23,660 nucleotides of DNA, taken from assembly GCA_964413265.1 (NCBI GenBank), contig CAYPRX010000030.1, forward strand, positions 1-23,660, given 5' to 3'. The first letter of the stretch is position 1. Each line of letters opens with the position of its first letter. This document shows positions 7,193-14,388 of this stretch, one piece after another. Under the pieces are notes generated by a model. It saw only the letters and a program-made list of their open reading frames with translations, did no database searches and was not told the origin of the DNA. A program made the translations under genes and the position numbers. Source of the DNA: CAVYGN01 sp964413265 (GTDB taxonomy: Bacteria > Spirochaetota > Brevinematia > Brevinematales > JAOACQ01).

Positions 7193-9217
7193 CTAATAGC
7201 CAACCTTCGAGTTCTTAAGGCCCAGATGGGATTTAAGTTCGTTTTGAACGGCGTCTATAAAATCTTTCTGCCTGACAACCCTGTCGTTAATATCCCTCAG
7301 GGCGGCTCTTCTGGCCGCATTGTATATAACGTTGGCAATCGAGCCGCCGGCAAGCTCATATTCGGCTAGCTTATCGAAATTCACATCTTCACCAAGGGGC
7401 ATCTTTTCAGAGATATGTACTTTCCACAATTTCAGACGGGTATCAAACTTCGGGACGTCAAACCTTATTTTTATGTTGAATCTCCTGTTCCACGCCGTAT
7501 CGAAGAGTTCAGCAAGATTTGTGGTCGCAAGAAATACACCGTCGAAATTTTCAAGCTCTTCAAGAAGTATGTTCTGCATCTGGTTATACTCCTTATCTGC
7601 TGCCTGAGTGATCGTACCGCGTGAAGTCAGAAGCTGATCAGCCTCATTCATGAAAAGGAAGAGCCTTTTTTTTGAGATTTTAGAATATTTATAAAATTCC
7701 CTGAACACCTTCTTAACGTTTTTAGTGCTCTCCCCGACCCATGAGCTTACAAGATTACTGGCATCGACCTTGAAAAGGTCCGCACCGACTTCCCCGGCAA
7801 GTGCCTGTGCTGTTATTGTTTTCCCTGTTCCTGAAGGCCCGTAAAGCAGGATCTTTACGGAACCGAATGATTTCGATGCAAGGTTCGGCCTTATTCCCCA
7901 CTTTTTCATCATTTCAGCCGCCCTTGCAAGATCAACCGCGCCTAAAAGTTCCCTTTTCACGTCCTCATCAAGAATCACATCATTTATCTTAACTACAGGT
8001 TCCACAACTTCAAAAAGGCCCCTGCTCTTCTGAAATTCGGGAACGTTTCTCTTCTTACCCCTTAGCCTGTTTTTCTCGTCATCACCTGCTCTCTTTTTCT
8101 TAGCATCCTGTTCAGAAAAGAGAAGGTAATATACCTTATCCTTAGAGATCGAAATAGCATTGTATTCCTGAGAAAAGCCAACAATCTGGTATTCGTCTTC
8201 ATCCTGGTTTTCGTTCTCTATCTCTTCATCCTGACCTTCGTCAAATGGTATGCCGGGATAAAAATCCGCTACCTCTATGAATTTATCCCTTAGGAAGACG
8301 CTGTCCCTGCTGAAGCATCCCAGTATCATCTTGATCTGCGAGGGTATGAAGGCAAGACTGGTCAAAACCTCTTCAACACTGTTTATTATAAATTCCTTCA
8401 TGATAACAACTTTGTAAATAAAATAGAGCATAACTATAAACTCAATATTGGTAAAATTGTTCTTTTTAAGGAAATTTTTCAGGTTGATCTTCAATCCTGA
8501 ACTGATGATATTTTTTCTGAATTTTCTCAAAGTGTCCGCAAACTCGCCATTTTCATAAATATCATCCCGCGAGGATGAATAAGCGGAATTGACCTTATAA
8601 AAATTTGAAAGAAAAAACAGATATTTCATAATACTTGATATATCATTGAGAAGTATGTCGATGTTCTTATACTTTTCAGAAAGTGTATAGTTTGTAACTC
8701 CATAGAGATTTTTCCCTGTAAAATCACTGAAAAGAGAATTAAGCGCGACCGGGGATAGAAAGACTTTCCTGTTATTGTAAAACTCGGCTATTTCCTCTAT
8801 GGAAAGAGAGGCTCCGAGAAAATCGGTTTCCTGGAACATCATAATACCGCTTTTCAGCACTCCGCTGTGAGGATCCAGGATCTGACCGACAGCCTTCATC
8901 GCCCGGAACGGTATCCTGTGCAAGAAGCACATCGCCTGCCATATGTTGATGCCGTTCTGTCCGTAAAGACTTGCTCCAAGCAGGAGCAGTATTATTTTTT
9001 TTTCTTCGAAAGTCAATTTCTCAGACGCGGGATTAAACCTGGTAATTGTCGACCTGAACTCGGATATTGGATGTTCCCTGACTATAAAAGCCTGACTTTT
9101 TAACGGGGCGGCCACCTTCGAATCTGTTTTAAAATTCTTTTTAACTATGAACAAGTTGAACTTATGGAAGAGAAGAATTGAATAATCTATGACAATCGAG
9201 AAAATTTCAGAATTCAT
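7193..9217 (-). CDS. Large AAA+ ATPase with unknown N-terminal region
   Basis: The 674-residue protein couples ATP hydrolysis to remodelling of an unknown target. Residues 1-325 are helical and unrecognised (probable winged-helix-like stretch near 70-110), and 327-342 is a very acidic linker (DEGQDEEIENENQDED). The AAA module covers about 405-660: Walker A GPSGTGKT (460-467), pore-like SSWVGES (491-497), Walker B LFLFMNEADQLL (519-530), sensor 1 ATTN (564-567), arginine finger region WNRRF (576-580), and GGSIANVIYNAARRA (624-638) in the small domain. The usual Walker B Asp is Asn524; Glu525 is kept. This NEAD form is seen in a CDC48-like bacterial subgroup. It heads a two-gene operon with the ThiF-like gene. 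The start has no good ribosome site (AAGGGG is 14 bases away), so a start further in is possible. Confidence 0.85.
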   Translation of the reverse strand: MNSEIFSIVIDYSILLFHKFNLFIVKKNFKTDSKVAAPLKSQAFIVREHPISEFRSTITRFNPASEKLTFEEKKIILLLLGASLYGQNGINIWQAMCFLHRIPFRAMKAVGQILDPHSGVLKSGIMMFQETDFLGASLSIEEIAEFYNNRKVFLSPVALNSLFSDFTGKNLYGVTNYTLSEKYKNIDILLNDISSIMKYLFFLSNFYKVNSAYSSSRDDIYENGEFADTLRKFRKNIISSGLKINLKNFLKKNNFTNIEFIVMLYFIYKVVIMKEFIINSVEEVLTSLAFIPSQIKMILGCFSRDSVFLRDKFIEVADFYPGIPFDEGQDEEIENENQDEDEYQIVGFSQEYNAISISKDKVYYLLFSEQDAKKKRAGDDEKNRLRGKKRNVPEFQKSRGLFEVVEPVVKINDVILDEDVKRELLGAVDLARAAEMMKKWGIRPNLASKSFGSVKILLYGPSGTGKTITAQALAGEVGADLFKVDASNLVSSWVGESTKNVKKVFREFYKYSKISKKRLFLFMNEADQLLTSRGTITQAADKEYNQMQNILLEELENFDGVFLATTNLAELFDTAWNRRFNIKIRFDVPKFDTRLKLWKVHISEKMPLGEDVNFDKLAEYELAGGSIANVIYNAARRAALRDINDRVVRQKDFIDAVQNELKSHLGLKNSKVGY

Positions 9218-9271
9218 TTATGCTTAAAAAACCCCTTAATGCTTAAATGAAAACATCAAATATAATATAAT

Positions 9272-9300
9272 ATTGTAGAAGAAAAAAGTAAAAAAATCAA
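9272..9300 (-). promoter_or_regulatory. Promoter for the AAA+/ThiF-like operon
   Basis: On the minus strand TTGATT (9300-9295) and TACAAT (9277-9272) are separated by 17 bases. They lie about 55 bases before the AAA+ start codon, in the AT-rich 180-base gap that divides it from the divergent DUF4416 gene. Confidence 0.42.
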
Positions 9301-9328
9301 AGAATAGGAATTTCAAAATAAATTAAAG

Positions 9329-9363
9329 TAACATGGAACTATCATAAAAATCATGTTATAGTT
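9329..9363 (+). promoter_or_regulatory. Extended -10 element with two interleaved inverted repeats
   Basis: TGTTATAGT (9354-9362) is an extended -10 candidate for the DUF4416 gene, with no good -35 box. Two inverted repeats interleave here: TAACATG (9329-9335) with CATGTTA (9352-9358), and AACTAT (9337-9342) with ATAGTT (9358-9363). As DNA they could be operator half-sites; in an RNA made from further upstream they would form an H-type pseudoknot. The region is AT-rich, so chance pairing is a real alternative. Confidence 0.3.
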
Positions 9364-9397
9364 ATAAAATATAAAACCTGCAAACGGAGTCTTAGCG

Positions 9398-9928
9398 ATG
9401 GGAGCCGAGCTTCCGCATAAAAAAGTTAAACTGGTTATTCCCGCATTATATTCAAACATGATTATGCTGTCAAAGGCTGAAGCACGGTTAGTAAAGCTCT
9501 TCGGAAATATCGATTACAAAAGCAGTTCTTATCCTTTCAACTATACGGATTATTATACCCGTGAAATGGGATCCTCTATAAACAGAATTTTCTTCGCCTT
9601 TAAGCGGTTGATAGAGGCAGAGGATCTTGTTCAAATAAAAAAAGACACAAATTTAATTGAACTCAAGCTTTCCATAAACGGCAGCAGGACTGTTAACCTG
9701 GATCCAGGTTATCTTGAACTTGGTAAATTTGTCCTGGCCACAACTAAGGACCAGCAACACCGTCTTTATATGGGAGATGGTATTTACGAGGAAATTACTC
9801 TCTACTTTAAAGACAGGGAGTGGCGTCACTGGGATTGGACCTATCCTGATTACAGGAGTCTGTTATACAGGGAAATTCTCTTAAAAATACGCGAACTTTA
9901 TAAGAAGCAGATTAAAGAATTATCATAA
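9398..9928 (+). CDS. DUF4416 family protein
   Basis: The 176-residue product is soluble and has the conserved pattern of the DUF4416 family, whose function is not known to me. Visible blocks are FGNIDYKSSSYPFNYTDYY (35-53) followed by TREMG (54-58), NRIFFAFKRLIEAEDL (62-77), IKKDTNLIEL (79-88), the highly conserved NLDPGYLELGKFVLATTKD (99-117), HRLYMGDGIYEEITL (121-135), and WTYPDYRS (147-154). Conserved His, Asp and Tyr residues suggest an enzyme or ligand-binding protein, but I will not assign a reaction. The ATG has CGGAG 8 bases upstream. It lies divergent from the AAA+ operon and 63 bases before the DUF47/PiT pair, which has its own promoter candidate. Confidence 0.85.
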   Translation: MGAELPHKKVKLVIPALYSNMIMLSKAEARLVKLFGNIDYKSSSYPFNYTDYYTREMGSSINRIFFAFKRLIEAEDLVQIKKDTNLIELKLSINGSRTVNLDPGYLELGKFVLATTKDQQHRLYMGDGIYEEITLYFKDREWRHWDWTYPDYRSLLYREILLKIRELYKKQIKELS

Positions 9929-9942
9929 GAATTATAATAAAA

Positions 9943-9971
9943 TTGCTATACTGATATCAGTATATTATAAT
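9943..9971 (+). promoter_or_regulatory. Promoter of the phosphate transporter genes with palindromic operator in the spacer
   Basis: TTGCTA (9943-9948) and a perfect TATAAT (9966-9971) are 17 bases apart, 20 bases before the DUF47 start codon. The spacer holds the perfect 18-bp palindrome TATACTGATATCAGTATA (9947-9964). Outer arms AATTATAAT (9930-9938) and ATTATAATT (9964-9972) also pair. A repressor bound there would block the promoter. It lacks a T run right after the stem, so a terminator for DUF4416 is less likely. Confidence 0.55.
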
Positions 9972-9991
9972 TATTTAATTTTGAAGGTATT

Positions 9992-10618
9992 ATGGCATTT
10001 AGTTTTTTCCCCAGGGAAAATAAATTTTTCGATCTGTTCGACCGGCAGGCAAAAGCGATCCTTAATACTGCCAGCTATTTTAAGGATCTTGTTCAGCAGG
10101 GAATCGTGGATGATGTAAGCGTCCTGAAAATGCATGATTTTGAACATGAGTGTGATGTAAACACTCATGACATAATAGGTTTGCTCAACCGAAGTTTTAT
10201 CACACCCTTCGACCGCGAGGATATACACCAGCTCGCCCAGGAACTGGACAATATCGTGGATATGATTTATTCCATTACGAAAAGAATCAACCTATACAAG
10301 ATAAATGGATTCAATCAGGATCTCTTGCAGTTCGCGGATTATATCGTACAATCTGTCACAGCCCTGGAAAAAGCCATTAACTGCCTTAGAAAACAGAGAA
10401 TAACCCGCCCTATACTGGACAGCTGCATTGAAGTAAACAAACTCGAAAATCTCGGGGACCAGCTTAAAGACGCTCTTGTCGGGAAATTGCTTGACCTGAA
10501 TTATGATGCAATAACCTTTATAAAATGGAAGGAAATCTTTGAAGGTACTGAGACCGTTCTTGACATTTGCGAAGACGTCACTAATGTTATTGAGACTATT
10601 ATTGTAAAACAGGGCTGA
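9992..10618 (+). CDS. DUF47 family PhoU-like phosphate transport regulator
   Basis: DUF47 (TIGR00153) proteins are PhoU-like helical bundles found next to PiT transporters; they are thought to control or assist phosphate uptake at the inner face of the membrane. The 208-residue protein is all-helical, with the two metal-binding-type acidic motifs HDFEHECDVNTHDI (48-61) and EVNKLENLGDQL (148-159), and the characteristic TPFDREDIHQLAQELDNIVD (72-91). No signal or membrane segment is present. GAAGG lies 4 bases before the ATG. The stop is one base before the PiT start, so the two genes form a coupled pair. Confidence 0.9.
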   Translation: MAFSFFPRENKFFDLFDRQAKAILNTASYFKDLVQQGIVDDVSVLKMHDFEHECDVNTHDIIGLLNRSFITPFDREDIHQLAQELDNIVDMIYSITKRINLYKINGFNQDLLQFADYIVQSVTALEKAINCLRKQRITRPILDSCIEVNKLENLGDQLKDALVGKLLDLNYDAITFIKWKEIFEGTETVLDICEDVTNVIETIIVKQG

Positions 10619-10619
10619 T

Positions 10620-11615
10620 ATGATTTATTTCATAATATTACTGGTTGTCCTCGCCCTCTCCTTTGATTTTATAAATGGTTTTCATGATTCTGCCAATTCT
10701 GTAGCAACCATTGTTTCAACCAGAGTACTCTCGCCGAAATACTCTGTTATCTGGGCGGCTTTTTTTAACTTTATGGCGTTTTTTTTCTTCGGCCTTAATG
10801 TATCAAAGACAATAAGCGAGGGAATAATAGATATCTCGGTTATCGATTCCATAGTTATCTTTTCGACCCTGCTGGGTGCTATCATCTGGAATCTCATTAC
10901 ATGGTATGCAGGCATACCTTCAAGTTCTTCTCATGCCCTTATAGGAGGTTTGATAGGTTCGGCTATTATAAAAACAGGGGGCATTAAATATCTTATCTGG
11001 AGCGGAATTATAAAAACCTTACTGTTCATTGTCATATCACCCTTATTTGGTCTGATACTGGGGATTACCATAGGCTGGGCAATTTACTGGCTGTTCAGGA
11101 AGAGAAGCCCGCTCCAGGTTGACAACTTTTTCAGAATCGGACAGTTTTTTTCGGCAGCGCTCTACAGCATCGGACATGGGGGCAATGATGCTCAAAAGAC
11201 CATGGGTATTATAGCCTCTCTGCTGTTCGGCGCCGGTTTATTAGGAAAAGATTTTTATATACCCTTCTGGGTTGTAATGGCATGCTATATCTCAATGGCT
11301 ATTGGGACCGCGAGCGGAGGCTGGAGGATTGTCAAAACAATGGGTCAGAAGGTTGTGAAACTCCGCCCAGTTGATGGTTTCTGCGCCGAAATGGGGGCCG
11401 CTTTATCTATCGCCACGTCAACATTCATGGGCATACCGGTAAGCACGACTCAGACAATCGCTGGTTCTATAATGGGTATCGGCATGTTAAAGCGTTTTAT
11501 GTCCATCAGATGGCAGGTCGCAAGGGAACTTCTCTATGCATGGATATTTACAATTCCATGTTCCTCCTTCCTTTCCGCTGTCTTTTACCTTTTTATAAAA
11601 AATATAAGAATCTGA
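10620..11615 (+). CDS. pit: PiT family low-affinity inorganic phosphate transporter
   Basis: PiT proteins move metal-phosphate or phosphate with a cation across the inner membrane. The 331-residue protein has the PHO4 family's two inverted signature regions. The N-terminal one is FINGFHDSANSVAT (17-30) with IPSSSSHALIGG (99-110); the C-terminal one is HGGNDAQKTMGI (186-197) with GIPVSTTQTIAG (271-282). Asp22 and Asp190 are the conserved membrane acidic residues. About nine hydrophobic segments are visible. It is compact, like other bacterial PiT proteins paired with DUF47. The paired operon structure (one-base spacing) strongly supports joint work with the upstream regulator. No recognisable terminator follows. 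Confidence 0.93.
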   Translation: MIYFIILLVVLALSFDFINGFHDSANSVATIVSTRVLSPKYSVIWAAFFNFMAFFFFGLNVSKTISEGIIDISVIDSIVIFSTLLGAIIWNLITWYAGIPSSSSHALIGGLIGSAIIKTGGIKYLIWSGIIKTLLFIVISPLFGLILGITIGWAIYWLFRKRSPLQVDNFFRIGQFFSAALYSIGHGGNDAQKTMGIIASLLFGAGLLGKDFYIPFWVVMACYISMAIGTASGGWRIVKTMGQKVVKLRPVDGFCAEMGAALSIATSTFMGIPVSTTQTIAGSIMGIGMLKRFMSIRWQVARELLYAWIFTIPCSSFLSAVFYLFIKNIRI

Positions 11616-11631
11616 ACTTTTAGATCATAAC

Positions 11632-11660
11632 TTGCCAGATAAGCCTGATCTGTCTATTAA
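11632..11660 (+). promoter_or_regulatory. Possible promoter of the plsC-ABC operon
   Basis: TTGCCA (11632-11637) and TATTAA (11655-11660) are separated by 17 bases in the 100-base gap after pit. An AT-only inverted repeat (AAATATT/AATATTT, 11666-11682) lies just downstream. The -10 match is weak, and read-through from pit is possible. Confidence 0.35.
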
Positions 11661-11715
11661 TTCAAAAATATTTGCAATATTTAAGCACTATCCATAGGAT
11701 ATTCGGGAGGTTCTG

Positions 11716-12423
11716 ATGATCAGAACTGTGTACTATGCCGTATTTCTGTTTTTTATTTTTATATTTTCCCTTATAAGCCTCATTCCATTTTTTGTATTAA
11801 GGTATTTTACGGGCGATAAGAAATGGGAGAATTTCCTCCAGGCTGACTTATCTTTCTGGGCAGGGTTAAGTCTGTGGGGCACAGGGTCCACATTCGAGGT
11901 AAAGGGGCTTGAAAATCTGCCTCAAGGAAATGTCGTTTTTATAGCAAACCACCAGGGTAATTTCGATATTTTAATTGTAGCCTGCTTCTTTAAAAAACTG
12001 GTCGGCTTCATTGCCAAAAAAGAGCTCAGGCACATTCCGATTTTAAATACGTGGCTGACGCTCACGCATGGCATATACATCGACAGAAAAAATTTGCGCG
12101 ATTCTTATAATACAATTAAAAAGGGGATTAAATCCCTTAAAGATGGGAATTCACTTATTATTTTCCCGGAAGGTCACAGAAGCAAGGGTCCCATCCCCGG
12201 AAATTTCAAGATCGGAAGCTTTAAACTGGCAATTAACTCCGATACCAGGATCGTTCCAGTTACAATAAAAAATTCCTACAAAATTTATGAAGAAACAGGA
12301 TTTATCCGGCCAGCCCATGTGATAATTACCGTCCATCCGGTTATAAAAACCGGGGAATTATCTGAAGCTGAAAAGAGGAACCTTCCCCAGCGCGTTGCAA
12401 ATATAATCAAAGAAGCGTTATAA
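11716..12423 (+). CDS. plsC: 1-acyl-sn-glycerol-3-phosphate acyltransferase
   Basis: PlsC transfers a second acyl chain to lysophosphatidic acid, giving phosphatidic acid at the inner membrane. The 235-residue protein has the acyltransferase blocks: catalytic HQGNFD (79-84, HX4D), GIYIDR (119-124), and FPEGHRSKG (150-158), the glycerol-phosphate-binding motif. One hydrophobic anchor lies at about 5-30. GGGAGG is 5 bases before the ATG. It precedes the ABC ATPase by 17 bases in the same direction, so acylation and an ABC machine are likely made together. Closely related acyltransferases acting on other lysolipids cannot be excluded. Confidence 0.9.
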   Translation: MIRTVYYAVFLFFIFIFSLISLIPFFVLRYFTGDKKWENFLQADLSFWAGLSLWGTGSTFEVKGLENLPQGNVVFIANHQGNFDILIVACFFKKLVGFIAKKELRHIPILNTWLTLTHGIYIDRKNLRDSYNTIKKGIKSLKDGNSLIIFPEGHRSKGPIPGNFKIGSFKLAINSDTRIVPVTIKNSYKIYEETGFIRPAHVIITVHPVIKTGELSEAEKRNLPQRVANIIKEAL

Positions 12424-12440
12424 GAATTCAGGAAAATGGT

Positions 12441-13112
12441 ATGCTAAAACTGCTGAATGTTAAAAAGTTTTACCGCATAGCCGGAATTAAAAAAACAATC
12501 CTTGAGGATATAACTCTTGAGATAAAACACGGAGAAATAATATCACTTACAGGAAAATCAGGTTCTGGTAAAACTACACTCTTGAACATCATATCCGGAT
12601 TAACAAAACCATCAGGCGGGGATGTATACTTTGATGATAAAAAAATAAAATATTTCTTAGACATAATACCTTCACGGATGCGATGCAGGAAGATAGGTTT
12701 TATTTTCCAGACATTCAGGCTTTTACCCGGCGAGACGACCTGGTCAAACGTTCTTCTGCCTGCCCGTATCCTGGGAAGAATAAATCATAAAACCGTTGAA
12801 TATGCCGATGCACTGTTACAAAAATTGGGGCTGTCTGAATATAAATTCTCCAGGGCTGCTCTCCTTTCGGGAGGCCAGAAACAGAGGGCAGCCCTTGCAA
12901 GGGCATTGATCAATGATCCGGATATTATACTCGCGGATGAGCCTACAGCAAATCTTGACAATGAAACCGCCAATGAAATTCACAACTTCCTTCAAAATTT
13001 AGCAAGGGAGGGAAAATCTGTACTGGTTGTTACACATAACGATTTCATGTTTTCTCTCTCAGACAGGATTTATGCGCTTAACAATGGATTATTAGAGAAA
13101 ATGAGGACATGA
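12441..13112 (+). CDS. ABC transporter ATP-binding protein, LolD/MacB/FtsE type
   Basis: The 223-residue ATPase powers the permease encoded 4 bases downstream. Motifs in order are Walker A GKSGSGKT (38-45), Q-loop Gln90 (IFQTF), signature LSGGQKQRAALARAL (142-156), Walker B IILADEP (162-168) and the H-loop His199 (VVTHN). The downstream partner is a FtsX-domain permease, and the 'LLSGGQKQRAALARALINDP' style matches the MacB/LolD/FtsE group, which moves lipids, lipoproteins or peptides or controls cell-wall hydrolases rather than importing small nutrients. A specific lolD or ftsE symbol is not justified. An AGGA ribosome site lies 8 bases before the ATG. Confidence 0.9.
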   Translation: MLKLLNVKKFYRIAGIKKTILEDITLEIKHGEIISLTGKSGSGKTTLLNIISGLTKPSGGDVYFDDKKIKYFLDIIPSRMRCRKIGFIFQTFRLLPGETTWSNVLLPARILGRINHKTVEYADALLQKLGLSEYKFSRAALLSGGQKQRAALARALINDPDIILADEPTANLDNETANEIHNFLQNLAREGKSVLVVTHNDFMFSLSDRIYALNNGLLEKMRT

Positions 13113-13116
13113 GCAA

Positions 13117-14388
13117 ATGATCCAGAAGATTTTATTAATAATCAAGGAATTATTTTCAGGCATATTTATTTCGATAATTGTCTTCACAGTTATTGCTGTT
13201 GCAGCTTTTTCCATAGGTTCATTCGTGCGCATTGTAAACAGCGTCGAGAAATCAATCATACAAAAATTCGAATCAGCCGTTCCTCCTGACGTTATCAAGG
13301 TAAGTCCGCCATTTACCGGCCCGACCGGCATTCTTGATTTCCTAATAGGGAAGAACGGCACTCCCGGACTGGATAAAAAATCTGTCGCTTTTCTATCCGG
13401 ACTGAAGGGTGTAAAGGCTGTATATCCTTTAAACGCGTCACGAATACCCATGCAGGCTGTCATATCTTTTTTCGGTCTTAACTACAGGACTGATCTTGTT
13501 TGTATCGGTGCGCCGGAGGAATTCATAGGCAAGGACATAAACGGAAAAGATAATAAAAAAGAATGGAAGGATTGGAAGCCGGGAATGGAACTTCCTGTCC
13601 TGATACCTGAGATACTTCTTGATGCTTATAACAACAGCATGGCGGAGCCGAACGGTCTGCCCAGAATAACCAAGAACATGGCAATTGGAAGGGATCTCAG
13701 GATAATCTTCGGAAAATCATCTGTTAGGGAAGTTGAGGGTTTTTCATCCGAGATGTCCAGGGTGACCGGATTCACTGATAAAGTAAAAAGCATATGCCTT
13801 GTTATCCCTCTCCAGGCTGTCAGATTTTATAACAATAAATTCAAAGGAGGCATTGCAGGCGATTCTTATATCTGTGCCTACGTCCTGGTTTCAAGTCACA
13901 CATCTTTGATATCCGTCTCAGACAGAATCGAAAAATCAGGGTTCATTGTCGAAACGGATAAAGCATTATCCGAAGAAATGCTTTCTTTTAAAAGAAAACT
14001 GGAATCAATATTTTTCCTTCTGACAAACATTGTTTTTCTTCTGGCCTTATTATCCATGACTTTTTCAGCTATGATAGCCGCTTTTAACCGAATGGATTAT
14101 TATAACCTTTTGAGAATACTTGGAGCGTCCCGCTTCTTCCTCACGCTATCGTTATTGTTTAAATATTCGGTGATCGGTTTCGCAGGTTCTTTTTGCGGTT
14201 TTTTCATTATGCAGAAAATACTCGGATATTATGTGTCTTCTTTGAAAATTCAGGGATTCGAGATAGTTTTGCTTACCGGAACAGTCTCAATCTGGAGCGC
14301 TGCAGGCGCAGGCGCATTAATATCTATGATCGCTTCAATCCCCGCCCTTTTCCTGATACAATCGGGGAAGATGGACCCGGATCAATGA
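13117..14388 (+). CDS. FtsX-like ABC transporter permease
   Basis: The 423-residue membrane protein has the MacB/FtsX architecture: one membrane helix at about 8-34, a large extracytoplasmic domain at 35-290, and three helices at about 292-320, 340-365 and 385-412. The loop contains GPTGILDFLIGKNGTPGLDK (68-87). It has no lipobox or FtsX signature that would fix the substrate. Together with the ATPase it probably forms a homodimeric-permease exporter or mechanotransducer. The gene coupling with plsC suggests a lipid or lipoprotein connection, but this is inference. The ribosome site is GAGGA at about 10 bases. Its stop overlaps the convergent diguanylate cyclase gene by 7 bases. Confidence 0.83.
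   Translation: MIQKILLIIKELFSGIFISIIVFTVIAVAAFSIGSFVRIVNSVEKSIIQKFESAVPPDVIKVSPPFTGPTGILDFLIGKNGTPGLDKKSVAFLSGLKGVKAVYPLNASRIPMQAVISFFGLNYRTDLVCIGAPEEFIGKDINGKDNKKEWKDWKPGMELPVLIPEILLDAYNNSMAEPNGLPRITKNMAIGRDLRIIFGKSSVREVEGFSSEMSRVTGFTDKVKSICLVIPLQAVRFYNNKFKGGIAGDSYICAYVLVSSHTSLISVSDRIEKSGFIVETDKALSEEMLSFKRKLESIFFLLTNIVFLLALLSMTFSAMIAAFNRMDYYNLLRILGASRFFLTLSLLFKYSVIGFAGSFCGFFIMQKILGYYVSSLKIQGFEIVLLTGTVSIWSAAGAGALISMIASIPALFLIQSGKMDPDQ

Noticed and set aside
11622..11651. AGATCA/TGATCT hairpin with 18-base loop after pit
   Set aside because: The stem is short, the loop long, and no T run follows, so I do not call it a terminator.
11666..11682. AT-only inverted repeat AAATATT/AATATTT
   Set aside because: It is too weak as an RNA hairpin and too common in AT-rich DNA to call a terminator or operator.
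13092..13463. Open frame of 123 codons on the minus strand
   Set aside because: It lies wholly opposite the start of the FtsX-like permease gene, which has family support and a coupled neighbour; no ribosome site or known motif is seen.
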